Below are positions 43,414 to 52,008 of a DNA stretch of 64,000 nucleotides, in pieces. Both the position numbers and the translations under genes were made by a program. The stretch is from positions 1-64,000 of the forward strand of contig JAZPYO010000008.1 in NCBI GenBank assembly GCA_045544195.1, written 5' to 3'. Numbering within the stretch: the first letter of the stretch is position 1; each line of letters starts with the position of its first letter. The notes under the pieces are model-generated. The model saw nothing but the letters and a program-made list of their open reading frames with translations, searched no databases and had not been told where the DNA came from. Source of the DNA: RGIG7213 sp045544195. GTDB taxonomy: Bacteria; Bacillota; Clostridia; Oscillospirales; CAG-272.

Positions 43414-43977
43414 ATGAAAGAATATTATGAAATAGAGGTTGCGGGATTAAAGCGTCAGCTTCCCATATGTCCTCTGAATGAAAATCTTCAGATAGGCGCA
43501 TTCGTCATTTTCGGTGATGTTGAGCTTACCGTTAAAAGCGCAGAGGAGCTTTTGAAGCTCGCCCCCGATGATTACGATTATATGATAACTGCCGAAAGCA
43601 AGGGTATTCCGCTTATTCACGAAATGGCTCGCCAAAGCGGCAAAAACAAGTATATACTTGCAAGAAAAAGCACAAAGCTCTATATGAAGGGCGTTGTAAG
43701 ATGTGAGGTCAACTCCATCACCACGGCAAGCTCGCAGACGCTTTTCCTTGACGGAGCAGACGCGCAGCTTATCAAGGGTAAAAAGATCCTCATCGTTGAC
43801 GATGTAATAAGCACAGGCGAATCGTTAAAATCTCTTGAGCACCTTGTCCAGACCTGCGGCGGTGTGATAGCAGGCAGACTTGCAATTCTTGCAGAGGGTG
43901 AAGCTGCCGAAAGAGATGATATAAAATATCTGCAGTATCTGCCCTTGTTTGACAAAAACGGCGATCCCATAAAATAA
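43414..43977 (+). CDS. Purine-type phosphoribosyltransferase
   Basis: A 187-residue type I phosphoribosyltransferase related to adenine/xanthine enzymes. The PRPP loop is ILIVDDVISTGESL (about 128-141) and the pyrophosphate loop region is AESKGIPL. It should join a purine base and PRPP for salvage. Adenine or xanthine specificity cannot be read with certainty; proteins of this exact length and N-terminus are often annotated as adenine phosphoribosyltransferase-like. A TTGACA at 43340 with two poorly spaced -10 candidates lies upstream, and a terminator downstream. Confidence 0.85.
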   Translation: MKEYYEIEVAGLKRQLPICPLNENLQIGAFVIFGDVELTVKSAEELLKLAPDDYDYMITAESKGIPLIHEMARQSGKNKYILARKSTKLYMKGVVRCEVNSITTASSQTLFLDGADAQLIKGKKILIVDDVISTGESLKSLEHLVQTCGGVIAGRLAILAEGEAAERDDIKYLQYLPLFDKNGDPIK

Positions 43978-43994
43978 TCCGTTAATAACACTTA

Positions 43995-44020
43995 AACCGA
44001 TCTTTACAGGTCGGTTTTTT
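43995..44020 (+). terminator. Terminator of the phosphoribosyltransferase gene
   Basis: AACCGA pairs with TCGGTT, extended by a C-G pair, followed by TTTTTGTTTTTTT. Confidence 0.8.
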
Positions 44021-44047
44021 GTTTTTTTATAAAATCAAAACAACATA

Positions 44048-44108
44048 TTGACAAATTAAGATCACAGTGATATAATACAGTTAATTCAGATAGTACAGTT
44101 AATACAGA
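44048..44108 (+). promoter_or_regulatory. Promoter with tandem operator of the GntR-ABC unit
   Basis: TTGACA (44048-44053) and TATAAT (44071-44076) with a 17-bp spacer and an extended TGa. Two direct copies of TACAGTTAATNCAGA (44076-44090 and 44094-44108), 18 bp apart, begin at the -10 and cover the transcription start. This is where an autoregulating YtrA-type repressor would bind. Confidence 0.75.
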
Positions 44109-44120
44109 ATGGAGAGCTAA

Positions 44121-44483
44121 ATGGCTTGGAAGTTTTCGGGTAAAAAAGAGGTATACGTTGAAATTGCCGAACGGTACGAAAATTATATCACCCTCGGCAT
44201 AATGAAAAGCGGCGATAGATTACCTTCCGTGCGGCGCGCGGCAGAGGATTGCGGCGTCAATCCGAACACCGTCGCCAGAGCATACGAGCTGCTTGAAAAA
44301 AAGGGCATTATAAAGACCTTGCCCAAAAAGGGAATATACGTATCATACGGCGCGTCAAGTGTTATGTCGGAAAACGATGAGTGCCTTGATGCATTGAGAG
44401 AGCTTAAGAAAAAAGGCATAACACTTGAACAGATAATGTATGCTGTAAACGAAATATATAAAGGAGAAAGCACTGATGATTGA
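44121..44483 (+). CDS. YtrA-type GntR regulator
   Basis: A 120-residue regulator with an N-terminal winged helix (IMKSGDRLPSVRRAAEDCGV, then NPNTVARAYELLEKKGII, about 28-70) and a short helical C-terminus typical of the YtrA subfamily, which has no large effector domain. These normally repress the operon they lead. It overlaps the downstream ABC ATPase by eight bases. The tandem repeat over its promoter is the likely operator. Confidence 0.9.
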   Translation: MAWKFSGKKEVYVEIAERYENYITLGIMKSGDRLPSVRRAAEDCGVNPNTVARAYELLEKKGIIKTLPKKGIYVSYGASSVMSENDECLDALRELKKKGITLEQIMYAVNEIYKGESTDD

Positions 44484-45363
44484 GATCAAAAACCTTTTTC
44501 ATACCCTCGGCGGTAAAAGTATTCTGGAAAATGTGTCGCTTAACGTGAGTGATGGCAGTATTCTCGGCGTTGTCGGCATAAACGGAGCGGGAAAAAGCAC
44601 GCTTTTACGTCTTATGTGCGGAGTTTATAAGGCGCAAAACGGACAGATACTGTATGACAAAGTGAGCATCAAAGATGAAAATATCAAAAATGACATTTTC
44701 TTTTTGCCTGACGATCCGTATTATACTCATAATTCAACGTGCAAAAATGTTGTCGATATGTATAAAGCATTTTATCCGAATCTGGATATGGAAATATACC
44801 GAGCTTTTATGGAAAAATGCGGTCTTGACGAAAAAAAGCATTTAAGAAATTTTTCAAAGGGTATGAGAAGACAGTTTTATATCGCCGTTTCGCTTGCCGT
44901 AAAGCCAAAATATCTGTTGCTTGATGAAGCATTTGACGGTCTTGATCCGCTGTCAAGAAAATATTTCAAGGATGCCATAATTGAATACACGGAAATGTTC
45001 AATATGACCGTCGTCATCACAAGCCATTCGTTAAGGGAGCTTGAAGCCTTTTGCGACACCTTTGTCCTTATCGACAGTAAAACGGTAGCAACGTGCGGCG
45101 ATATTGCCGAAAAGGTCAGCAATCTGTGTAAATATCAGCTTGCGTTCGTGCAGGACGTTTCCATGGATATGTTTGACGCTCTGCCCGTAGCTTCAATAAA
45201 TAAAACGGGAAAATTCGTTCAAATCGTTCTGGAATGTGAAAATGAAAAGGCTCGGGCTCTTCTTGAAGGGCTGGCGATAAAGCCCGCCGTTATTGAGGAA
45301 ATGGAAATGAATTTTGAGGAAGCGTTTATAAACGAGGTGGAAAGGAGAAATAAAGATGTCTGA
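44476..45363 (+). CDS. ABC transporter ATP-binding protein, YtrB-like
   Basis: A 295-residue ATPase: Walker A GINGAGKST (about 37-45), a modified signature FSKGMRRQ, Walker B YLLLDEAFDGLD, the H-loop in TSHSLRE, and a C-terminal extension of about 80 residues. YtrA-led transporters in Bacillus respond to cell-wall antibiotics. It overlaps both neighbours, so the three genes are translationally coupled. Confidence 0.92.
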   Translation: MIEIKNLFHTLGGKSILENVSLNVSDGSILGVVGINGAGKSTLLRLMCGVYKAQNGQILYDKVSIKDENIKNDIFFLPDDPYYTHNSTCKNVVDMYKAFYPNLDMEIYRAFMEKCGLDEKKHLRNFSKGMRRQFYIAVSLAVKPKYLLLDEAFDGLDPLSRKYFKDAIIEYTEMFNMTVVITSHSLRELEAFCDTFVLIDSKTVATCGDIAEKVSNLCKYQLAFVQDVSMDMFDALPVASINKTGKFVQIVLECENEKARALLEGLAIKPAVIEEMEMNFEEAFINEVERRNKDV

Positions 45364-46360
45364 TTTCAGAAGATACTTTTCATATCATTTTAAATCATCG
45401 CTGCCCCGCCTTGCCGCCGTTACGCTTTTATGCGTGATACTGACCGTTATGACGGTAAGCGGTGGGTGCGATGTAAAAAAGCCCGAAAACAGCAATTGCA
45501 GTATATACATCCTTTCTGTTATCATAAGCGCATGCGCAAGCATAATGCCGATATTAGAGTTTTCAGAATACAATAACAAAAGAAATCTTGATACGGTCTT
45601 TTCCTTACCGGTCAAAAGAAGGAGCATTGCCGCTGCAAATTATCTGAACGGACTTATTCACACCTACCTTATTTTTACCGTGTGTACTGTAGCGGCATCG
45701 ATAACGATGCTTCAGCGTATAGATTACTTTTCTATTATATATATTATACCTTATTATCTCACTGCTATCGCTTTATCAGCCATCGTGTATTCAATATCTT
45801 CATTCATATTTCTCAAGGCTAATACCACCTTTGACGGAATACTGTTTATAATTATGTGGATAGGCAATATTTATTTTGCCGTAACGAGCGTGTATTATTG
45901 GATGCGTCATTCCTTCCAGATAAAGTATTTTGATTTCAGATTTGAATATCTTGTGCTTTTTGAACCGATAGACAGTTATACGATGCATTTTCAGGATCTG
46001 ATAAATGAAAGCGCAGATGCCTTTGATGTCAGCATTGCAGGGCATATCTATACTGCACTGTGGGCAGTAGCTGCCATAATATGCACAATAGGCATTTTCA
46101 GAACGTTTGATAAAAAGCGTGCTGAACGTGCAGGGGAGATATCAGACAGTATCTTCGGATATAAATTAAATATACCTTTATATATGATAAGCATCAGTCT
46201 TTCAAGCCGCAGCTATTATTTCTGCATATTCATATTCTTATGTGCAGTTGCAGGATATTTTGTATATAGAAGGGGTATACGCCTTAAAAAAGGCGATATT
46301 GTCACCCTTATACTGTCACTTGCAGCATCGTTGTGCGGATTATATATACTGATAAGCTGA
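45356..46360 (+). CDS. ABC transporter permease
   Basis: A 334-residue membrane protein with about seven or eight hydrophobic helices; first at about 18-36, with a C-terminal block of three. The cytoplasmic segment NNKRNLDTVFSLPVKRRS after the second helix is typical for ABC-2-like permeases of GntR-led units. It overlaps the ATPase gene by eight bases. No clear terminator follows. Confidence 0.85.
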   Translation: MSDFRRYFSYHFKSSLPRLAAVTLLCVILTVMTVSGGCDVKKPENSNCSIYILSVIISACASIMPILEFSEYNNKRNLDTVFSLPVKRRSIAAANYLNGLIHTYLIFTVCTVAASITMLQRIDYFSIIYIIPYYLTAIALSAIVYSISSFIFLKANTTFDGILFIIMWIGNIYFAVTSVYYWMRHSFQIKYFDFRFEYLVLFEPIDSYTMHFQDLINESADAFDVSIAGHIYTALWAVAAIICTIGIFRTFDKKRAERAGEISDSIFGYKLNIPLYMISISLSSRSYYFCIFIFLCAVAGYFVYRRGIRLKKGDIVTLILSLAASLCGLYILIS

Positions 46361-46628
46361 AAACAGGAATGATTTTTGTTAATATCACACAAGAGAACGG
46401 TTTATAAATGTAAATATTATTTGATAAAAATATTTATTCAGTTCACAAAAACAAAATCGGACAAAATAATGCACAAAAAAGGCTATGATGTATTATAAAA
46501 GTTGCCCAAAAAGAGATTTGTACCGACTATTTAAAAACTTCTTTTTAGTTATAGTGATTGTGCAAAATATCGCTTTTTTGTGCAAATTGCCCATAAAAAA
46601 AGAAAAAATAAAATTTATCTTTAGAGTA
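46361..46628. other. AT-rich intergenic region, no gene seen
   Basis: About 270 bases of AT-rich DNA between the ABC permease and the surface-protein promoter. It contains a spaced inverted repeat, TGCACAAAAAAG near 46470 and CTTTTTTGTGCA near 46573. Short frames in both directions look like chance. Confidence 0.6.
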
Positions 46629-46657
46629 TTGACAAATCGGAAAAACCTTGCTATAAT
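46629..46657 (+). promoter_or_regulatory. Strong promoter of the cohesin surface protein
   Basis: TTGACA (46629-46634) and TATAAT (46652-46657) with a 17-bp spacer and an extended TGc element. A near-ideal TAAGGAGG follows before the start codon, pointing to high expression. Confidence 0.85.
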
Positions 46658-46695
46658 GATTTTACCATGTAAATCATATTTCTTAAGGAGGAAAC

Positions 46696-48945
46696 ATGAA
46701 AAAAATATTATCCGTTTTAATCGTTGCGGTAATGGTACTTTCGATCGTACCCTTCTCCGCAATGGCTGCAGTTGATGCATCGACTGCTTCGGGTGCTCAT
46801 CTTAGCGTTGACTTCGTTAAGGGCGTTGGCTCGGGCGGTACTACCGAATTCGATAAGACCCAGAGCACATTCACCATTACCGAAGGTCAGTATGCAAGCA
46901 TTCTTTTTCAGGGTTGGTTCGCTTACAGCGAAGACCCCACATCATTCGGCTATTCCGTTGACGGTGGTTCTGTAGTTTATGATACAGGCTTTGCCGGAAC
47001 AGAACAGCGTGAGGATGTTAAAACTGCTATGAAAACAGCTTATGCAAGAAGCTATAATATCTCAGCTTCCATAAGCGGTCTCGGTCTCGGCACACACTCT
47101 ATCACACTTTACGTTAAGACCACAAGTCTTGAGGGTTACTTCCACACTGTTAACATTGTTATCAATGAAGCAGGCGCGCGTGAGGAATCCGTTCCCGCAC
47201 TTACAGACACATCCATCTTTTCTTCCATCGGTGCTACATTCCAGGAAGCTGTTTACGTGAACGGCTACAGCGTATCAGGTACCCCCGGCCCGAGCGGCAA
47301 CGTTGTAAGAAACCACTGGACACCCCAATTCATCACACAGGGTAACGGTCTTGTTATAGCTGTTGACGGTACTAACAAGTACGTTACAAGCTCAGGCTAT
47401 ACACAGTTCTTCTCTGACTACAGATGGCAGGGCGGCTACGATTTCACATGCAAATATGCAGGTGTAAGCACAAGCGGTGCTGTTGGTATCCACTTGAACT
47501 ATTCAAACGAAGGCCGCGCAGCTGCTCTTTATGAGTACAACGGCACAGCAGGTATCGGTGCTTTCTCCGCTTTGACGGGTAACACAGGTATCTACATAGT
47601 TCCCACCTCTGCTAATACTGTATCTGTTGTTATCTACACTTACGATTATTCCAAGGCTAATTCCGGTGCAGACGGCGATTACAATGCTTATATAAGTTAC
47701 ATCTCCGCTGACTTTACTCTTGACGGCGTAGATCTTACAAAGCTCACAACATTCTCCGCTAAGGATAGTGGTGCAGGCAAGATGGAGCTTTATTTCGGTA
47801 ACTCCAAGTTTGCAAGCATTAAGTACAGCAACGACGGTCTGTACGGCAGCACATCCTCAGAGGCTGACTGCCCCTTCTATGAAAGATATTATAAGACAGC
47901 TTCCATTTGCGATGCTACGGGCGCAACCAAGGTATCCACAAATGCAGCTCTTATCTCTTACTACAAGACAGTAGGTTTCGGTGACCGCTGCACAAACACA
48001 CTTGCTTTTGACGATCTGTCTGTATCCACATACACAGCTCCCGCTGCTACTATCACAGTTTCTATGCCTGATGATATCGCAGTTGATGCAGGTGCAACCA
48101 TCGTGCTTCCCATCGATATTTCCGGTGATACTTCTATCATCTCTATGAGAGGCTCTCTTTCTTACGATCCCGCACTCACATTCAGCAGTTGGTCACTCGG
48201 CAATGTGTTCAACTCATATGACACATCTGCTACAGTTGTTCAGGGTGCTGACGGTAAGGTTGATCTGCTTGTATTCAACAACGAGCTTTCTGATGCAGCC
48301 GCTTCCGGCACGATCGTAAAGCTTGAGTTCACAGTTCCTGCAGATGCAGCAGCTGGTACAAAGTACACATTCACATTCACACCTTCCGCAGATGATGACG
48401 TATTCTGCGATCTTGCTGAAAACGACTACGACGCAGTAATCGGTACAGCAGGTGTTGCAACTGTTAATGAGTCTGCAGTAGAAGAAACTCCCACGATCAC
48501 ACTCGTTGATGGTTCTTCCTACGCACTCAACACAACAAAGGATGTAGTTATAATTCCTTCTGCAACAAAGGCTACTACATATGCTAACTTTATAGCTAAC
48601 TTTGTAAAACCCACCAGCGGATCTTTGGTAGTTAAGACTGCTGCAGGTGCAGTTACAACAAATTCTCGTGCAATTGCTACAGATTTCTCTATCGAACTTC
48701 AGGTAGATGGTGTTGTGATAGAAAAATATGTTGTAACAATGGTCGGTGATGTTAGTGGCGATGGTCGTGTAACATCCAATGACGCAAGTGCTCTTGCTAC
48801 AGCGATTGCTGCTAAATCTACAGGTTCTTGGTCTACAGCGATGAAGCATGCTGCTAATGCTTATTCCAAGGATTCACGTGGAACCATTGCAAACTCTGAC
48901 GTTATCTCAATCGAGGCGTTTGTATCCTCAGGTGTATTCAACTAA
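46696..48945 (+). CDS. Secreted protein with cohesin-like and dockerin-like modules
   Basis: A 749-residue exported protein. Signal peptide 1-24 (ILSVLIVAVMVLSIVPFSAM, cleaved after AMA). Residues about 25-150 and 155-450 form two beta-rich regions I cannot name; the second resembles concanavalin-like folds (ending LAFDDLSVSTY). Residues about 455-590 fit a cohesin (IVLPIDISGD, RGSLSYDPALTF, VKLEFTVPADAAAGT). The C-terminus (about 680-749) begins with a calcium loop DVSGDGRVTSND like a dockerin, but the second half is degenerate. Codon use is biased like a highly expressed gene. No sortase motif or membrane anchor is present, so retention may depend on partners. Confidence 0.8.
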   Translation: MKKILSVLIVAVMVLSIVPFSAMAAVDASTASGAHLSVDFVKGVGSGGTTEFDKTQSTFTITEGQYASILFQGWFAYSEDPTSFGYSVDGGSVVYDTGFAGTEQREDVKTAMKTAYARSYNISASISGLGLGTHSITLYVKTTSLEGYFHTVNIVINEAGAREESVPALTDTSIFSSIGATFQEAVYVNGYSVSGTPGPSGNVVRNHWTPQFITQGNGLVIAVDGTNKYVTSSGYTQFFSDYRWQGGYDFTCKYAGVSTSGAVGIHLNYSNEGRAAALYEYNGTAGIGAFSALTGNTGIYIVPTSANTVSVVIYTYDYSKANSGADGDYNAYISYISADFTLDGVDLTKLTTFSAKDSGAGKMELYFGNSKFASIKYSNDGLYGSTSSEADCPFYERYYKTASICDATGATKVSTNAALISYYKTVGFGDRCTNTLAFDDLSVSTYTAPAATITVSMPDDIAVDAGATIVLPIDISGDTSIISMRGSLSYDPALTFSSWSLGNVFNSYDTSATVVQGADGKVDLLVFNNELSDAAASGTIVKLEFTVPADAAAGTKYTFTFTPSADDDVFCDLAENDYDAVIGTAGVATVNESAVEETPTITLVDGSSYALNTTKDVVIIPSATKATTYANFIANFVKPTSGSLVVKTAAGAVTTNSRAIATDFSIELQVDGVVIEKYVVTMVGDVSGDGRVTSNDASALATAIAAKSTGSWSTAMKHAANAYSKDSRGTIANSDVISIEAFVSSGVFN

Positions 48946-48967
48946 TATAATAAGTTAATCTCTAAAA

Positions 48968-48994
48968 GGCGATGTGTTCTCACATCGCCTTTTG
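48968..48994 (+). terminator. Terminator of the surface-protein gene
   Basis: GGCGATGTG and CACATCGCC pair perfectly around TTCT, followed by TTTTGTT. Confidence 0.92.
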
Positions 48995-49673
48995 TTATTT
49001 ATTAAAAACTCTGCCGGAATAATGAACGGATATAGACTTTTGCAGTTGGATAATACTCTGTTGCGGTATAACATTTCTCAATATACGTTCGAAGGACTAC
49101 GTTAGAATAAATGAAGAAATTGAGTTTTCTGAATGGAAAGATCGTGTGCGTGTGTATAATGATGAAATCTGCATAAATGGAAATATGTGATATGACCTGA
49201 TGCAAAAACCGAAAACGATCAAATCGTTAACTATAACAAAAAAGAGTTTTGTTTGTTATTTAAAATGACAAATTGAGCTTTGATGAAATAAAGAAGCGTA
49301 AAAATCGAGGTTTGATTTTTTGAAGATCGTCGATTGAGTAGATTGGGGGGCGGAGGTTTTCTCGTTATGTGAAAGCTGCTGCAACGGTGCTTTAGGGTCA
49401 TTTAACGAAAAAACTTATTTATTCAATAGTCTTGTTTTGATTTTCTGATATATAACGCTTTTTTTATGGCGGTTTTCTTGATATTTGCGGACGGTGATTT
49501 TTGTGATTGTTTTTTTTCATTATCGGTAGAGGAGAAGCTCGATCTGATCTTGCATTATTTGGTGAGAATTGATTAAAAAAAATGCTGTTTATCCGAAAAA
49601 ACGGTGTGAAAAAGCAAATATTTAAAGAAAAATGTAATTAACAATTAATTTACAAATAATGATTCAATGACTA
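48995..49673. other. AT-rich gap without a convincing gene
   Basis: About 680 bases with stops in all frames. One open stretch near 49027-49192 (ending in INEEIEFSEWKDRVRVY and similar) reads somewhat like protein but lacks a start and a ribosome site; it may be a decayed gene fragment. The last 80 bases are very AT-rich and could act as an upstream element for the ribosomal promoter. Confidence 0.55.
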
Positions 49674-49702
49674 TTGACATTATACTATATATATGATATA
49701 AT
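49674..49702 (+). promoter_or_regulatory. Main promoter of the S10 ribosomal cluster
   Basis: Consensus TTGACA (49674-49679) and TATAAT (49697-49702), spacer 17, with an extended TGa just before the -10 and AT-rich DNA upstream. Transcription would start near 49709, giving a leader of about 330 bases. Confidence 0.9.
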
Positions 49703-49709
49703 AACTCCG

Positions 49710-50035
49710 CTTGATGTGCGATGAAGCGGGAGGTGGCTATAAAGGATGCAACCCACATCCTTGTATAGGGAATTTCCGCAGAGTATGTCCGATTTTTAAC
49801 CGGGCGATAGGAAAAATGAAAAGACACACAAAGGAATTTTGCGTGGATATTCCGCCATTTGTTATTCTTCTATGGCGGCAATCCGAAAACGCTGTATTTC
49901 TGTGGCCGAATTTTCCGGAATTATCGTTTATGGTGTTCCGGTTTTTATTAGGGATGAGGGTGAAACACCCGGAATCGTGTATACATTTTGAAAGCCCTTT
50001 TAAATCAACCCACAAATTTAAAAGGAGGAACTACA
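49710..50035 (+). promoter_or_regulatory. Structured leader of the S10 operon
   Basis: A 5' leader with several perfect stems: GGATG/CATCC near 49743, CCGCCAT/ATGGCGG (49852-49858 with 49872-49878), CCGGAA/TTCCGG (49915-49920 with 49936-49941) directly followed by TTTTT, and GGGTG/CACCC near 49958. The third stem plus T-run looks like an attenuator. A second CCGGAA at 49969-49974 could pair with the same TTCCGG and break it. Ribosomal protein feedback (L4 in E. coli) or attenuation is inferred, not shown. Confidence 0.65.
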
Positions 50036-50347
50036 ATGGCGACTAAAGAAAAAATCAGAATCAGACTTAAGAGCTACGATCACACTCTCGCAGATGCAGC
50101 TGCTGCAAAGATAGTTGAAACTGCAAAGAGAACAGGTTCTGCGGTATCCGGTCCTATTCCGCTGCCCACAGAGCGTGAGATCGTTACGATCCTTCGTGCA
50201 GTGCACAAGTACAAGGATTCGCGCGAGCAGTTTGAAATGAGAACCCACAAAAGGCTTATAGACGTACTGAAGCCCACTAAGGACACAGTTGACGCTCTTA
50301 CAAAGCTTGAGCTTCCGGCCGGCGTTGAGATCGAAATTAAGTTATAA
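50036..50347 (+). CDS. rpsJ: Ribosomal protein S10
   Basis: 103 residues; part of the 30S head and also an antitermination factor (NusE). The opening KIRIRLKSYDHTLAD and the VSGPIPLPTE loop identify it. AAAGGAGG lies before the ATG at 50036; an in-frame ATG at 49988 falls in the leader and is rejected. First gene of the ribosomal cluster. Confidence 0.97.
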   Translation: MATKEKIRIRLKSYDHTLADAAAAKIVETAKRTGSAVSGPIPLPTEREIVTILRAVHKYKDSREQFEMRTHKRLIDVLKPTKDTVDALTKLELPAGVEIEIKL

Positions 50348-50429
50348 TATATACCTTATATTTCGTGCAACACGTGGTCACGTTGGTCACTTGCGGATCA
50401 ACCAATAACCTATAGGAGGATTAAGAAAG

Positions 50430-51059
50430 ATGAAACATGCAATTATTGGCAGAAAGATCGGCATGACGCAGATCTTTGAGGAAAACGGAAACGTTATTCC
50501 CGTAACGGTAATTGAAGCAGGTCCCTGTGTTGTTACACAGAAGAAAACTGTTGAAACAGACGGCTATGATGCCGTTCAGTTGGGTTTTGCAGACGTTAAG
50601 GACAAGCACCTTACAAAGCCCCAGAAGGGACACTTCAAAAAGATGGGCGTAGCTCCCAAAAAGTATCTGAAGGAATTCAGACTTGACGATATTTCAGCGC
50701 TTGAGGTTGGCGCAATAATCACTGCTGACGCATTTGCAGCAGGCGACAGAGTTGACGTAACAGGCATTTCCAAGGGTCACGGTTACAGCGGCGTTATCAA
50801 GAGATGGGGCTGCCACAGACTGAGAATGACTCACGGCGTTGGCCCTGTTCACCGTCAGGCAGGTTCTATGGGTGCTAACTCAACACCTTCAAGAATATTC
50901 AAGAATAAAAAGATGGCAGGTCAGTACGGCGCAGAGCAGGTTACAATACTTAACCTCGACGTTGTAAAGATCGACGCTGAAAAGAACATAATCGCTGTTA
51001 AGGGTGCCGTTCCCGGCGCTAAGGGCGGTATCGTGTTCGTTCGCAGCACATGCAAGTGA
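50430..51059 (+). CDS. rplC: Ribosomal protein L3
   Basis: 209 residues; an early-assembly 50S protein reaching the peptidyl transferase centre. It opens with IIGRKIGMTQIF and has the conserved RWGCHRLRMTHG and GPVHRQAGSMG loop. The 82-bp spacer after rpsJ carries no gene; TAGGAGG precedes the start. Confidence 0.97.
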   Translation: MKHAIIGRKIGMTQIFEENGNVIPVTVIEAGPCVVTQKKTVETDGYDAVQLGFADVKDKHLTKPQKGHFKKMGVAPKKYLKEFRLDDISALEVGAIITADAFAAGDRVDVTGISKGHGYSGVIKRWGCHRLRMTHGVGPVHRQAGSMGANSTPSRIFKNKKMAGQYGAEQVTILNLDVVKIDAEKNIIAVKGAVPGAKGGIVFVRSTCK

Positions 51060-51076
51060 GAGAGGAGGAGAATGTA

Positions 51077-51700
51077 ATGGCTAATTTTAACGTAGTAGAC
51101 ATGGCCGGTAAGAATGTTGGCACAGTTGAGCTTTCCGAAGCAGTATTTGCTTGCGAGCCCAATAAGGCTGTACTTCACGCGGCTGTCAGAGCGTACCTTA
51201 TGAATCAGAGACAGGGTACACAGTCAACTCTCACACGCACCGAGGTTTCCGGCGGCGGCGCTAAGCCCTGGAAGCAGAAGGGAACCGGTCGCGCAAGACA
51301 GGGTTCAACACGTTCACCTCAGTGGACACACGGCGGTATAGCTCTCGGTCCTAAGCCCAGAAAGTACCGCATCGACCTTAATAAGAAGGTTAAAAAGCTG
51401 GCTATGCAGAGCGCAATTTCTTCCAAGGCTATTGATAACGAGCTCGTTATCGTAGACAGCATCGCAACCGACGCCTTCAAGACGAAGACAATGGTAGCAA
51501 TGCTTGCTGCAGTCAATGCAGGTAAGAAGTCTCTCGTTGTTCTTGACAGCAACGACGAAAAGGTTGTTAAGAGCTTTGCAAACATTCCCGGCGTTAAGAC
51601 GGCTCAGATCAACACGATAAACGTATACGACATACTCAACTGCGACACGTTCATCGTTGTTAAGGCAGCAGCCGAGAAAATTTCGGAGGTGTATGCATAA
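51077..51700 (+). CDS. rplD: Ribosomal protein L4
   Basis: 207 residues; lines the peptide exit tunnel and in E. coli represses its own S10 operon. The tunnel loop KPWKQKGTGRARQGSTRSP is intact. The start ATG at 51077 follows GAGGAGG; the frame's earlier ATG lies inside rplC. Candidate regulator of the S10 leader described above. Confidence 0.97.
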   Translation: MANFNVVDMAGKNVGTVELSEAVFACEPNKAVLHAAVRAYLMNQRQGTQSTLTRTEVSGGGAKPWKQKGTGRARQGSTRSPQWTHGGIALGPKPRKYRIDLNKKVKKLAMQSAISSKAIDNELVIVDSIATDAFKTKTMVAMLAAVNAGKKSLVVLDSNDEKVVKSFANIPGVKTAQINTINVYDILNCDTFIVVKAAAEKISEVYA

Positions 51701-51993
51701 TGAAAACATCATACGATATAATCATACGCCCCATCGTAACAGAAGCTTCTATGATGATGGCGGCAGACAAGAAGTACGTATTTGAAGTACTTCGCACTGC
51801 TACAAAGTCCGAGATCGCAAGCGCGGTTGAGGAACTGTTTAAGGTAGACGTTGCATCTGTCAACGTAATCAACGTAAAGAAGAAGCCGAAGAGACTCGGT
51901 GTACATTCAGGCTACACACGCACTTGGAAAAAGGCAATCGTAACATTGAAGGCTGACTCCAAGACGATAGAGTTCTTCGACGGCTTGATGTAA
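51700..51993 (+). CDS. rplW: Ribosomal protein L23
   Basis: 97 residues; sits at the exit of the tunnel and docks trigger factor, SRP and the translocon. Recognised by YDIIIRPIVTEASM and YVFEV. ATG shares one base with the rplD stop, with GGAGG inside the end of rplD. Confidence 0.97.
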   Translation: MKTSYDIIIRPIVTEASMMMAADKKYVFEVLRTATKSEIASAVEELFKVDVASVNVINVKKKPKRLGVHSGYTRTWKKAIVTLKADSKTIEFFDGLM

Positions 51994-52008
51994 TGGAGGT
52001 AAGCGGCA

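Noticed and set aside
46493..46780. Antisense and sense short frames around the surface-protein promoter
   Set aside because: They overlap the promoter and signal peptide region, consist of low-complexity AT-rich codons, and lack ribosome sites.
49027..49192. Possible protein fragment in the gap before the ribosomal cluster
   Set aside because: It reads partly like a protein but has no start, no ribosome site and stops on both sides. It may be a decayed gene, but this cannot be shown without a homologue.
49711..50046. Open frame of 111 codons in the S10 leader
   Set aside because: It begins at the predicted transcription start without a ribosome site and overlaps the rpsJ ribosome site and start. 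The stems in this region point to leader RNA.
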